A stretch of DNA of 64,000 bases from Nitrosomonas sp. (GTDB lineage Bacteria; Pseudomonadota; Gammaproteobacteria; Burkholderiales; Nitrosomonadaceae), in assembly GCA_031316255.1 (NCBI GenBank), contig JALDQW010000001.1, forward strand, positions 3,629,485 to 3,693,484, given 5' to 3'. The notes beneath the pieces are model-generated. The model was not told the DNA's origin. It saw only the letters and a list, made by a program, of their open reading frames with translations, and did no database searches. Positions 35,836-45,700 of this stretch are shown here, piece by piece. The stretch's first letter is position 1. Every line of letters starts with the position of its first letter. Made by a program: the position numbers and the translations under genes.

Positions 35836-38058
35836 ATGAAAGAATGGTTTTCTCCTCAAGAGTTGGCCGGACTTATCGGCATGCCAGTGACTCCGTCTGG
35901 AGTTATAAGGTGGGCTAAAAAAAATTTAATCAAAACTCGCAAAAAACTGCGAAGTAAAGCGATTGAATACCACCTTCTCGACCTACCCCGTATCACCCAA
36001 TCCTACATTGCACAAAACGGCTTGTGTTTTGAATCTGAATCAGCCGCTTGCGCTGAATCCACCCAGGCGGGTTCGCCCTTGCCCGTCGATGCCGACATCC
36101 ATGAGTCGGCGGGTGGGTTCAGCGGAAGCGCGTTGCCATCGTGTCTTTCCTCCACACAGGTTGATGACGAGCCTGTGTTATCCGGTTCTGCGGTCTCTCT
36201 CTCTGCCGCAGATACCGGAACCTTTTTGGAAAGCAAGATTGGTATGGTGATGGATACGATTAAAGATGCCAATCACGATGCGCGCATTAAAGAAGCGCAG
36301 CGCAGGCTTGAAATCATAACGCCAATATTAAAACTTCCTGAGCGTTTTCCAGGCAGGCGTGCATTTGCTGAAGGCATTGCCAGGGAAAATAAAACATCGC
36401 CAGCGACAATTTATAGATGGGTTAAAGATTATAGGGCTGGTGGTTTTTTGGCGCTGGTTGACAAAAATAGAGCCGATCTTGGCCAGGCTCGCGTGCTTGT
36501 GTCCGCGCAGTTTGAGCGTGTTCTAAAGGGACTTGGAATGAAGTCAAACCAGGTCGCAAATTGTGCTGAGTGGTTGTTGCAAAAAGTGCGCGCGCTTTGG
36601 GCTGCGGGCGGCACATCGCATACGCAAGTATGGAGTCAAGCTGTTGCAATGCTTGGGTTGAAACTGATAGACGACGGAATGGATGAGATTTCCGCGCGTG
36701 CAATCGCGAAAATAAGCCATCCTAAACGGTTTGTTGAAGCTGAAGCGCATTACAGGTTGGTTGCAACCAATGATCGCAATGCTAAAGAGGTGTACGACAA
36801 ACACAGACCTGCAGTATCTCGATCACGCAAAGACTTGTTGCCGGGCGATCTGGTATTCGGCGATGTTTCGCCGGTTGATATCCCGGTATTGCGTCCGGAT
36901 GGCAGCACAGCGTATGCGCGCATGATTGCATGGATGGATGCAGCGGTTAACTGGCTGTTTACATCGCTTTATTTATGCCCACCCGCAACCGGCGTGCGAC
37001 AAGAACACGTGGCGCTATCGTTTAGCAGCTCGTGCGAATCAGCGCCGTTCGGCATGGCAAAAAGACTCTACCTGGATAACGGTTCTGAGTACAAGTGGGA
37101 AGACATGCTAAAAGCCTGGTCAGAATTGGCCAGATTAACCGGAAACCAGACGCATGTTGAGATCATGTCTCAGATGCCACCAGCCGGAAAAATTGTGCGG
37201 TCAATTCCATTTCAACCCAGGGGAAAACTGATCGAGGGCGCATTCGGTAATTTGCGTTATTTCTTTGGCTGGCATCCAGCGTTTCAAGGTGGAAACAGAA
37301 TGGCAAAGCGTTGCGCCAATCTCGGTGAAGCGGTCAAGCCAGTGCCTTTTGAAGAACTTCAACAATTTTTGGCGGCCGCAATGGCCGACTATCACGCAAC
37401 GCCACAAGGCGGGCACCTGAACGGCAAATCACCACAGGAAGCGCTAGATGCACACCTGCAGAACGGCTGGAGACCGACGCGAGTGGATAAAGAGGTGTTG
37501 CTGCTTGCGTTTGCCGACCAAAGAGAACGCACTGTTCGTGGCGGCATAATCAACCACGGCGGGCGCGAATGGTACGCGGATTTCCTAGTTGGGTTGAACA
37601 AAAAAGTCGAGGTCAGATACCCGAAACACGACCCTCAATGTTTGTTTGTATTCGATCAGGGAAAGTTTATGGGCGTTGCATTGCCCGAGCAGGAATTCGG
37701 TCTGCTTGATAACGCTGGCGCGGTTGAAGCCGGGCGCAGGCGCGCAGTACTTCGCGAAGCAATCAAAAACATGGCCGGTCAGGTTGAAACGATACAAGTA
37801 TCAGGCGCGATCGGTTCTCGCGGCAAGCTCATGGGCGTCGATGAAACCGTCACAAAAGCGCATAAATCCGCAGAGCAAGTACAACTGTCTGATGAAGCAC
37901 TGAAAATCCTTGCAGCTAAGAAAAAAGCGCTGGAACAAAAAACAATGGACACATTAAACGAGGCAGCTAAAAAGGCTGTCGGCAGCGATCTTACACGATG
38001 GAAGCCGAAAGATGATCCAGAAATGGATGTATGGCGGGCCAAGTATGAGGATGATTAA
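35836..38058 (+). CDS. Mu-type DDE transposase A
   Basis: 740 residues. N-terminal HTH_Mu-type domain (EWFSPQELAGLIGMP), a linker, a second helix-turn-helix (ENKTSPATIYRWVKDYRAGG) and the catalytic core: Asp ~342 in FGDVSPVD, Asp ~413 in LYLDNGSEY and Glu ~466 in LIEGAFGN, spaced as in MuA. A C-terminal Mu-transposase domain follows. Performs strand transfer for integration and replicative transposition with B. Confidence 0.95.
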   Translation: MKEWFSPQELAGLIGMPVTPSGVIRWAKKNLIKTRKKLRSKAIEYHLLDLPRITQSYIAQNGLCFESESAACAESTQAGSPLPVDADIHESAGGFSGSALPSCLSSTQVDDEPVLSGSAVSLSAADTGTFLESKIGMVMDTIKDANHDARIKEAQRRLEIITPILKLPERFPGRRAFAEGIARENKTSPATIYRWVKDYRAGGFLALVDKNRADLGQARVLVSAQFERVLKGLGMKSNQVANCAEWLLQKVRALWAAGGTSHTQVWSQAVAMLGLKLIDDGMDEISARAIAKISHPKRFVEAEAHYRLVATNDRNAKEVYDKHRPAVSRSRKDLLPGDLVFGDVSPVDIPVLRPDGSTAYARMIAWMDAAVNWLFTSLYLCPPATGVRQEHVALSFSSSCESAPFGMAKRLYLDNGSEYKWEDMLKAWSELARLTGNQTHVEIMSQMPPAGKIVRSIPFQPRGKLIEGAFGNLRYFFGWHPAFQGGNRMAKRCANLGEAVKPVPFEELQQFLAAAMADYHATPQGGHLNGKSPQEALDAHLQNGWRPTRVDKEVLLLAFADQRERTVRGGIINHGGREWYADFLVGLNKKVEVRYPKHDPQCLFVFDQGKFMGVALPEQEFGLLDNAGAVEAGRRRAVLREAIKNMAGQVETIQVSGAIGSRGKLMGVDETVTKAHKSAEQVQLSDEALKILAAKKKALEQKTMDTLNEAAKKAVGSDLTRWKPKDDPEMDVWRAKYEDD

Positions 38059-38075
38059 CAAGTCATGGGGGCGAC

Positions 38076-38795
38076 ATGGAAATAGAAGAAACAAAATCTG
38101 TGCACGACGCATTACAACTTGCTGAGCTGTTAGTCGAAACAGAGGGCGCTTCAGTTGGAGAAATCGTCGGCGAAACCGGAACCGGAAAAACACAAGCGGC
38201 GCATGCGGTTATGAGTCATTACGACGGCGTCAGAATTTGTTGTCATGAGGGCATGACGCGCTACCAGCTTGTATCTCGAATTGTCTGCGGTCTTGGTATT
38301 GAAGGGCCGTCAACACGTTGGCTTGAGTTGCTGTCTGCGTATCAGGAAAGATCGGGAATGCGGCCATTGCTGGTTGTTGATGAAGCCAACAAGTTGAAGT
38401 GGCAGGCGTTGGAAGTGTTGCGCTTTCTTGCCGATGAATGCGGCTTTGCTGTGATGCTCGTTGGTACCGAACTGTACGAGCGGCAATTTTCAAATGCCAG
38501 AACGCGGCCACTGTTGTTGCAGCTTGGACGCCGAATCGGTGCCAAGCGTGTTCGTATGGGGCATTTAGACCGTGCCGAGTGTGCGCGCTATGTGCTTATG
38601 CCTAAATTCGGTGAGGTAGACAAAGAAGTTGTAACCCGGTTCTGGACAGGATGCAGGCGCGGTAACTGGGGCGAAGCTGTGGAACTGGCTGGAGAATGTT
38701 TGAGACTGGCCCGGCTGAATAACAGCCAGATTCTCACAATGGCTATTTTAGATGCTGCGCTCAACTGGTTTGCAAATCGACGCGATGCAGCATGA
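38076..38795 (+). CDS. Mu-type transposition ATPase B
   Basis: 239 residues, AAA+ ATPase of the MuB/TniB type. Walker A GETGTGKT (32-39), Walker B LLVVDEANKL. No long N-terminal HTH, so shorter than MuB. It selects target DNA and stimulates A. It follows A by 17 bases and overlaps the next gene by four. Confidence 0.92.
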   Translation: MEIEETKSVHDALQLAELLVETEGASVGEIVGETGTGKTQAAHAVMSHYDGVRICCHEGMTRYQLVSRIVCGLGIEGPSTRWLELLSAYQERSGMRPLLVVDEANKLKWQALEVLRFLADECGFAVMLVGTELYERQFSNARTRPLLLQLGRRIGAKRVRMGHLDRAECARYVLMPKFGEVDKEVVTRFWTGCRRGNWGEAVELAGECLRLARLNNSQILTMAILDAALNWFANRRDAA

Positions 38796-39031
38796 GTCTC
38801 ACATTAAATGAGATTTCTGCGGTGCTTGGCGTAGCAAAACCAACCGCATCGGCGCTCAAGAACGGCAAATATACAGCGCCAGAAACGGTTTCTAAATACC
38901 GGGCTTTGCTTGATGTGGTTGAAAGGGTTGCCAGCGAAAGCGGCGCAAAAAATGATCCGGACAGCATATGCGCAGCATGCCCGCGCGATGATTGCACCGG
39001 GTGCAGATTGGCTGAATTGATTGATTTATAA
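38792..39031 (+). CDS. small helix-turn-helix and cysteine-cluster protein
   Basis: 79 residues. The N-terminus reads as a HTH (EISAVLGVAKPTASALKNGK). The C-terminus has CAACPRDDCTGC, a four-cysteine cluster that may bind zinc. ATGA overlap with B. Early phage gene of unknown role. Confidence 0.6.
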   Translation: MSLTLNEISAVLGVAKPTASALKNGKYTAPETVSKYRALLDVVERVASESGAKNDPDSICAACPRDDCTGCRLAELIDL

Positions 39032-39042
39032 CGGAGGGTGAC

Positions 39043-39213
39043 ATGAACCAAAGATGGTGTTGCGACAACCCAAGTCTTGCTCAAATTCTGAGCAGGTATT
39101 CGCAAGAAACAGGCGATGTAAATTTATACGCGATCCGCGCAGAAATGATTCCTGAATTTATTGCTGAACTTAAGGAGTATTTTGCTGCGGATCGTATTGG
39201 GGGTGATCAATGA
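39043..39213 (+). CDS. hypothetical early phage microprotein
   Basis: 56 residues (start MNQRWCCDNPSLAQILSRYS). A strong ribosome site GGAGGG lies 5 bases before the ATG, and the stop overlaps the next start (ATGA), both supporting translation. Function unknown. Confidence 0.65.
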   Translation: MNQRWCCDNPSLAQILSRYSQETGDVNLYAIRAEMIPEFIAELKEYFAADRIGGDQ

Positions 39214-39398
39214 AGAAAGTAAGAATGTTAATCAGGCAAACGCTGACACACAGCATTTATCGCGACTTAAGCGATGACGAAATCCAGGCAATTGAAAATT
39301 CGGACGACCCCGGCGAACTGGCCAGAGATTATGTATCGGAACAAAACATTATTGATTCTGAATGCATGCTTGACGAATTCGAGGTGATTGATAAATGA
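39210..39398 (+). CDS. hypothetical early phage protein
   Basis: 62 residues, acidic C-terminal half (SDDEIQAIENSDDPGELARD). Start and stop both overlap neighbours by four bases. Not recognised. Confidence 0.6.
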   Translation: MKKVRMLIRQTLTHSIYRDLSDDEIQAIENSDDPGELARDYVSEQNIIDSECMLDEFEVIDK

Positions 39399-40045
39399 CT
39401 ATTGAAACAAAGGAAATCACACAAACAAACCTGCGCCCGAATTCACCGCCAGGATACATGCGTAACTCACAGGGTCACATGGTGCCTGAAGAAATGGTTC
39501 CAGAAATCGACAAGGCGCGCAATGAACTTGTACAGGAAATCATTGGTGACGCAGAGCGCATGCGCGAGCAGATCGCAGAATTCAAGCGGCGCGTCATGGG
39601 CGATCTGTATGCATTTATCGATCTGTCTGCGGAGAAGTACGGCGTCAAGATGGGCGGCCAAAAGGGCAATATCACCCTGATGAGCTATGACGGCGCATGC
39701 AAGATCAGGATCGATGTTGCAGAGCGCATTGTGTTTGATGAACGCCTGCAAATCGCCAAGGAATTGATCGACCAATGCATTCATAAATGGTCTGCGGGTA
39801 GCGGTGCTGAAATTCGCGCCCTGGTAGAGCACGCATTTCAAACCGACAAGGAAGGCAAGATATCGATCGGGCGCGTACTTGGCTTGACCCGGCTAGATAT
39901 CAAAGACGATCAATGGGTGTCGGCAATGCAGGCAGTGTACGACTCGATGCAGGTATCCGGAACAACAACGTACATGCGGATTTATAAGCGTGTAGGCACA
40001 AGTAAACAATACGAACAACTTTCACTGGATTTTTCAAAGCTATGA
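39395..40045 (+). CDS. DUF3164 family Mu-like phage protein
   Basis: 216 residues matching DUF3164, a marker of Mu-like early regions (PGYMRNSQGHMVPEEMV, YGVKMGGQKGNITLMSYDG, CKIRIDVAERIVFDERL, WVSAMQAVYDSM). Function not known. In the early operon with overlapping ends. Confidence 0.88.
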   Translation: MTIETKEITQTNLRPNSPPGYMRNSQGHMVPEEMVPEIDKARNELVQEIIGDAERMREQIAEFKRRVMGDLYAFIDLSAEKYGVKMGGQKGNITLMSYDGACKIRIDVAERIVFDERLQIAKELIDQCIHKWSAGSGAEIRALVEHAFQTDKEGKISIGRVLGLTRLDIKDDQWVSAMQAVYDSMQVSGTTTYMRIYKRVGTSKQYEQLSLDFSKL

Positions 40046-40260
40046 GACGAGAAATAACTATAGACGATCTTGCAGGCAAACCTCATATTGTAATTGTAGA
40101 AGAAAAAGGATGTTTCACGGTATCGAATTTTGAGGGATGCGAGGCAATGGAAAGAGCGCACGAAGCGGCTCAGCACATCGCATTAAATAACCAGCGCGCA
40201 AAAGTCACCGTTGCCGTCAGGGTGCGTCAAATTACTTCTTATAAAGGAATTCAATCATGA
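40042..40260 (+). CDS. hypothetical early phage protein
   Basis: 72 residues beginning MRREITIDDLAGKPHIVIVE. ATGA overlaps on both sides. No domain recognised. Confidence 0.6.
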   Translation: MRREITIDDLAGKPHIVIVEEKGCFTVSNFEGCEAMERAHEAAQHIALNNQRAKVTVAVRVRQITSYKGIQS

Positions 40261-40724
40261 CAGCAAAAGTAATGCCATTCAGAAAGCCGGTTTCGCAGTA
40301 CATGATGATGAATCAACATAATGATTCGTACCCGGTTGATAGAGAAATATCTGAAATCGTACACGAAGGACTGCGGCGCATTATCGATGGCGTTGAGCGC
40401 AAAGATTATATAGCGGCGGCAAACCGGGTTATCAAGGAGGCGCTTGGTACAAACATTATCATTTATGGCGAACTTGGACTGGTTCACGTCACCTTCATGA
40501 TGACGATCAAAATAACAGATTTTTCCGGCCTTAGTTCTGCGCTCAACAACGACCTGTCAGCAATTATTGATCAGTATGGATTTGTTGATTACAGAAAGCT
40601 ATCAAGAATTGCGTGTAATGCAGACGACGAGCGTTCTGATGCGGTCAGACGTTGCATCGCATTGCGCAACACGGCAGACATATCATGGGAGGCGCATAAA
40701 AATGTTAGCAGCAATAGACACTAA
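40257..40724 (+). CDS. hypothetical early phage protein
   Basis: 155 residues, mixed alpha/beta, with no signal peptide or metal motif. Reads through to overlap the next membrane microprotein gene by 23 bases. Not recognised. Confidence 0.55.
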   Translation: MTAKVMPFRKPVSQYMMMNQHNDSYPVDREISEIVHEGLRRIIDGVERKDYIAAANRVIKEALGTNIIIYGELGLVHVTFMMTIKITDFSGLSSALNNDLSAIIDQYGFVDYRKLSRIACNADDERSDAVRRCIALRNTADISWEAHKNVSSNRH

Positions 40725-40836
40725 CGCTCTCTTAATCGGCCTGTTCATAGGCGCTTGTGTTGGGTTTGTTATTGCATTGTGCCTGGTTGCTGTACACAGC
40801 ATTGGGAAAAACGACTATGCAGAAAAGAACGACTGA
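40702..40836 (+). CDS. single-helix membrane microprotein
   Basis: 44 residues with one strong membrane helix (LLIGLFIGACVGFVIALCLV) and a charged tail. GGGAGG lies 9 bases before the ATG. It overlaps the genes on both sides in other frames, typical of compact phage operons. Possible host-exclusion or envelope factor. Confidence 0.55.
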   Translation: MLAAIDTNALLIGLFIGACVGFVIALCLVAVHSIGKNDYAEKND

Positions 40837-41281
40837 CAGCAGCGTTAATCGCGGCGCGTTGCTTGGCCTTGCGCATATGGGTGCAAAGCAGCTTGGCTGG
40901 GATGAAGATACTCGCAAATGCATGCAAAGACAAAAAACCGGCAAGGAATCGCTGAAAGACATGAGTAATAACGAATTGCTCGACTGGTGCTGGCACTTAA
41001 AGCGCATTGGCGCACAAATCGGAATACCGCATCCACCACGCAGAGGCGGCAAAAGCTGGGACAGACCGTCTGGGAGGCAACTTGGCGAGATACAACAACT
41101 TGCGCTGCAATTCGGGTGGACCGACGGGCTTGATGACAGCCGCCTGAATGCATTTGTAGAGCGTACAACCAAAGTTGAAAACATAAAATTTTTGATGCGC
41201 TGGCAGGCAACAGACGTGATATCAGGATTGCGTCGCTGGCTGAAGCAGATACAGACAAAACAAGGCATGGAGGATTTATGA
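40817..41281 (+). CDS. gemA: GemA-like (DUF1018) Mu protein
   Basis: 154 residues from ATG 40817 (the longer frame from 40757 adds a hydrophobic stretch that belongs to the overlapping gene). Matches GemA/gp16: GALLGLAHMGAKQLGWDED, LLDWCWHLKRIGAQIGIPHP, LGEIQQLALQFGWTDG. In Mu, GemA alters host gene expression and DNA supercoiling. Confidence 0.85.
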   Translation: MQKRTTDSSVNRGALLGLAHMGAKQLGWDEDTRKCMQRQKTGKESLKDMSNNELLDWCWHLKRIGAQIGIPHPPRRGGKSWDRPSGRQLGEIQQLALQFGWTDGLDDSRLNAFVERTTKVENIKFLMRWQATDVISGLRRWLKQIQTKQGMEDL

Positions 41282-41712
41282 AAATCGGCCGATGCCCAAA
41301 TTGCCACAGCCATATTCAGCTAGAAGCCGTCATGCAGGATGAAGCCATCGGAAAACTGGCAACCATGCTGGCTTCAATGGAAGCCGATCTGGCGCGCCCG
41401 CTCATTTCTTATCTTGGATTGTTCAGGCCGGAAAAGCGAGACCTGGCAAATGACCGGGCTTTAAGGCTGGCTCAGGAAGTTATTGATTTAACTTCCGACA
41501 AGCAAAATCTTGCTGCAGCGCTGACTCAGACAGTTGAACTAATCCGCAGCAAAGGTGGCGGGCCGCTCAAAAATCACAATTACTTAAAGCGGGTAATTGA
41601 TGGCATGGAAAAAACACCAAAAACACAAGTGATTATTGGGACAACAGGCGGCGGCAAGAATATCGGAAAGACAGAGCAGGCTTACATTGACTTGGAGAAA
41701 ATGAAGCAGTGA
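41278..41712 (+). CDS. hypothetical phage protein with N-terminal zinc-knuckle
   Basis: 144 residues. The first ~12 residues read MKIGRCPNCHSH, a possible zinc site, followed by an alpha-helical body. It starts inside the end of gemA by ATGA and ends four bases into the next gene. Not recognised. Confidence 0.6.
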   Translation: MKIGRCPNCHSHIQLEAVMQDEAIGKLATMLASMEADLARPLISYLGLFRPEKRDLANDRALRLAQEVIDLTSDKQNLAAALTQTVELIRSKGGGPLKNHNYLKRVIDGMEKTPKTQVIIGTTGGGKNIGKTEQAYIDLEKMKQ

Positions 41713-42059
41713 ACAAGCAGCCTGAAAAATGGTTTCGAGATTCGATCATAAGCGGCATACAGCGACTTCTATCACTGAGCCTTGAGGGAACGCCCGCATC
41801 AAAAACGATCACGCTAACCGCATCAACCTGGATCGATGTTCTGTGGCCAACGAGGCGCTGGGACGCCGAATTAGATGAGACAAGAATCGCAGAGGCATTT
41901 AGGCAATTGGCAGCCAGATCGGAACGCTGGCCACCGCCGAAAGCGTTGCTGCTAGTCCTGCCATCCAGGCCGGAACCATTAAAACTTGTATCCCCTGCTT
42001 GCGGCAAACGGGCCGCAATGCAAGCAATCAAAGAAGCAAAGGAAATTGTGGGCCTATGA
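41709..42059 (+). CDS. hypothetical early phage protein
   Basis: 116 residues, basic, mostly helical (DSIISGIQRLLSLSLEGTPA, ARSERWPPPKALLLVLPSRP). It sits between the gemA cluster and the Mor gene with four-base overlaps. Not recognised. Confidence 0.6.
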   Translation: MNKQPEKWFRDSIISGIQRLLSLSLEGTPASKTITLTASTWIDVLWPTRRWDAELDETRIAEAFRQLAARSERWPPPKALLLVLPSRPEPLKLVSPACGKRAAMQAIKEAKEIVGL

Positions 42060-42415
42060 CCGATATGCCGAAACAGCACGAAATGCCTGAGTTGCTGGTT
42101 TGCATTGCAGACACAACAGCAAAAACATTACGTGAATGTACGGGTTTAGATGAGCAAACGGCCGGTCATATTGGTCACGAGGTCGCGATCAGCTTTGCCA
42201 AGGTTTATGCAAAGCAGGTTGTTTATGTACCGTCTGCTGAAAATTTTTTGAAGCACAGCCGGGACGAGGAAATCTGGAGCGAATTCAACGGCAGTAATCA
42301 CAACGATCTTGCGCGCAAATACAACATTAGCGCGCAATGGGTCTACAAAATTATCAAAAAAATGCAGCTCATAAAAAGCAAAGAGGTGCAAGGGAATTTG
42401 TTTGAGGATATCTAA
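42056..42415 (+). CDS. mor: Mor-family transcription activator
   Basis: 119 residues from ATG 42056 (a longer frame from 41999 overlaps the previous gene without need). The C-terminal HTH reads SNHNDLARKYNISAQWVYKI, as in Mor and C of Mu; the N-terminal half is the dimerisation domain. Only one Mor/C-type gene is visible, so it may serve both middle and late promoters. The 14-bp palindromes at 49888 and 58103 are candidate targets of this or a similar protein. Confidence 0.85.
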   Translation: MTDMPKQHEMPELLVCIADTTAKTLRECTGLDEQTAGHIGHEVAISFAKVYAKQVVYVPSAENFLKHSRDEEIWSEFNGSNHNDLARKYNISAQWVYKIIKKMQLIKSKEVQGNLFEDI

Positions 42416-42693
42416 TGTTAACAATTGAAGAAATCAGCGACATTGCGAATATTGATATGTCTGCTGCACGCAAAATTGTCAAGAAAAACAAATGGCCGTC
42501 TAAAAAAATTAGACACAACGGAAGAAGGAAGCTTTTTGTGTCAATAACTGTAGAAGAGCTTTGTGCAAAATTTGACAAAGCCCGAACAGAAGAAGAACGC
42601 AGAAAAAAAGAAACTTTCAAATACCACCGTCTTTGGATTTTGGTGATGTTAACCAACAGATGGCGTCAAAAACAAATCAATGCTTGCTTGTGA
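42415..42693 (+). CDS. small helix-turn-helix protein
   Basis: 92 residues: HTH-like start (IEEISDIANIDMSAARKIVKK) and a basic C-terminus. TAATG overlap with mor. Last gene before the cargo gene. Perhaps a regulator; unknown. Confidence 0.55.
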   Translation: MLTIEEISDIANIDMSAARKIVKKNKWPSKKIRHNGRRKLFVSITVEELCAKFDKARTEEERRKKETFKYHRLWILVMLTNRWRQKQINACL

Positions 42694-42737
42694 TCGGTGC
42701 CGGGCTACCGGCTAAAACTAACCAAAGAGGATGATTC

Positions 42738-45700
42738 ATGAAGAAACTTTTATTTACGGCCATGCTGCTCATTGTATCGATGCCAGTATTGTCCGCCGAT
42801 CCGCTTATTTTTACGCGTTGCGAGCGAACTACCGGAACGCACGATATAACGGCGGACGTAACCGTCGGCGGTGTAACTCAGTCGATCACAAAGACGTTTG
42901 GCGGCATCGATGCATTTGACTTCCTTGTCGATGTATCAAGGAAACTTGGCAATGTCGCGCCAAACGCGTTATTCAAAGCGCCTTGCGATCTTGTGCATGA
43001 CGACGGCGTCGGCAATGAGACGGTTATTTACAGTTGCTCAACGCGGCCGGATAGCGCGTCTTGTGCGGCGTTTGACGGGAATATGTCGTTTGATGGATCA
43101 AAAATCGCGTTTTCGGTGTTTGAAGGTTCGATAACAGGGTATCCGGTGCCGCTATACGAGAAAGACCTTGATCCGAATGCAGACACGCCGAACAACTTTA
43201 TCCGGTATGAGTATCTGCCTTCCAAGCACCTGTCGGCGACAAGAGCGGATATTTATGAGTACGACATCGCCACTCAACAAACAACGCAGGTAACGCAGCA
43301 ATCGCCGTGGGTGTTTAATTTCGGGCCGATTTATACAGACGATAACAGGCTGGCTTTCTTGTCAACGCAACAAAACCAGTACGGCCCTATTATTTTTAAA
43401 ACGACAGCAGCAAATCCGACTGTTTTATGGTATTCGATAGACACTGACGGCAATAATTTGCGCCTGGATTCAACGCACCAAATCGCGATCGAGCAGCGCG
43501 GCACAGTTATGTCTGAAGGACACCTGTTGTTTCCAACGGATTTATTCTGGGGCGCGTATCCGTTCAGGCACGATAATTCAACCCCTGGCAATTTTGGCAC
43601 ACTGGATAACCATACTGCATACTGGAGACAAGGATTTTATGGCGAGCAACAGTTTGCTGTTTTCGGTCAGCACGTAGAGCAAACCACGGTTACCAGCTAC
43701 GGGTCGAAATGGAATGCGCTGCGCTGGCCGAAACAGATATCAGATGGCCGCGCTTGCGGGACGTCATATTACCGTAGAAACAACTACGGCCTGGGTGAGT
43801 CTTTTTGCTTTACTCCAGAGCAGTTTGGCAGAGAAGGCGTTCGTAACACTGCAAATGGCGGTGAAACGTACTTGCCAACGGATGTTATACGCCTGGCAAC
43901 ATGGGACAGAGCTGGCGATAAAACAGCAACTGTAGATGTAAATTTTACAGACCTGTTTTATGGCAAGACCGGCCATCCATTTCCATTAACAGGCAACGGG
44001 ATTGGTCTGAGTTATGGTGCTGGCGGCTGCTCTTCTATACTATCCGCCGAGCCGTTTACGGCACTTGGCATACCATACCCGCCGCACATTCAAAACGGTG
44101 GCGGTATGCGTCAAGCGCAGTTTTACGAGGAATTGCAAAACCATCGTCCAGGCGTTGTCGGGTGTAACGTTGATTTATACAAATTGACAGCAATACCGTC
44201 TTTGTTGCCAAGCGACATGACGCCGTTAAAAACCGATCCAAATTGGCACTTTATTATGGCATCACCTGCCGTGCCGTATTCAGCGATTCATGGTGTGCAA
44301 AAACCGGCCCAGCTACCAAGGCCGGACGAAATTACAACCATTGTGCTGTCTGAGGAAGCGGGTTCTCCATTTGGCCTGTTTGGTGCAGCATCAACAGAAG
44401 ACCGGGAGGCTGCGCCTTGCGACGGATTTGCAACGGGATTGACGTCGCTGCATGCATGTGGCACAGAAATGTTCCCGATCGTTGATAGCGACATCTTTGC
44501 TGTTCGTATACTTGTACCGGAACCAAATGACGGCAGCCTGGTTTCATCAACACCGCCAAAAGTATCCAGAGCAACTGTTACAAATCATTGGGGCATGTCG
44601 CTGAGTGTGATTGGTGAAATTCCGGTCAGGAACAAAAACCCGGACGGAACACCGGTCATGGAACAAGACGGAATTCATGAAGACACCAGCTTTGCTGTCA
44701 GGCTGCCCGCAGATATGCCGTTCATTGTGCAGGCTTTGGACAAAAAAGGGCGAACCCTTTTCACGGATTTCTCGCCACAGGCAACAAAACCCGGTGAAGA
44801 AAAAACATGTGGAGGCTGTCACATTCATGACGGTCAGCCAAGACGCCAGTTTTCTCAATCCTTTGCGGCAACGCCAAGCTACAACGTGCAAACAATCGGT
44901 ATCGGCCCGAATGTCACACTGATTGACGGCGCTGACGCGCAGGGCAACCCGATTACGCGCACTGTTGCAGGAAGGTCTGTTGCATATGATTTTGATGACG
45001 TGTATCCGATATTTCAGACACATTGTGCAGCATGTCACAGCGGCGCTACGCCAGCCGGTGACTTGAATCTGTCAAACGACAACAGCCCGACAAACCGCTG
45101 GGCAACCACAGACAATACCTGGCATCGGCTTGCGCACAACAACCAGCAGACCGGGATAATCAACAAAGCGACATACCTTGGCAGCACCGGATTAAAATCG
45201 CCATGGGCCAGTAAATTCCTGCATCGCTGGTGTGCCGCCTGCAGCCCTGTCTATTGGTATGCAGCGAATGAGCGTACCGACAACAGAGCAGATGCCGATT
45301 TAACGATGGGCGTTGCATTTAATCCAGCTCACCCAACAGTCAATCTAACTACAGAAGAACTTGGCATGCTTGGACGCTGGATCGATCTTGGTGCGCCTGG
45401 CGGAACTCAGGAGAAGAATGATCGATTGCGCCCTACATTAACGCTGGTCGCAGATCATAATGGTTCACAGATTGACGGACTGCGCGTTGGCGTTACGGAT
45501 TCCAAGTCCGGCATCAATCCTGCAAGCGTATCGGTGTGCATCGTTGGAACTACCTGCGACAACCTGATCACAACACCCGTTTTGGATGGCGTATCGGTTG
45601 TAAATCTGGCTGCGCCAATCACCAATCCTGCCACTCTGATTCGTGCAAGCGTCTCAGATAATTCGGGCAACACCACCGAACTGGAATTTACCGCAGAGTA

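Noticed and set aside
42699..42712. GCCGG-GCTA-CCGGC hairpin before the haem protein gene as a terminator
   Set aside because: Only five pairs and no T run; may just be chance.
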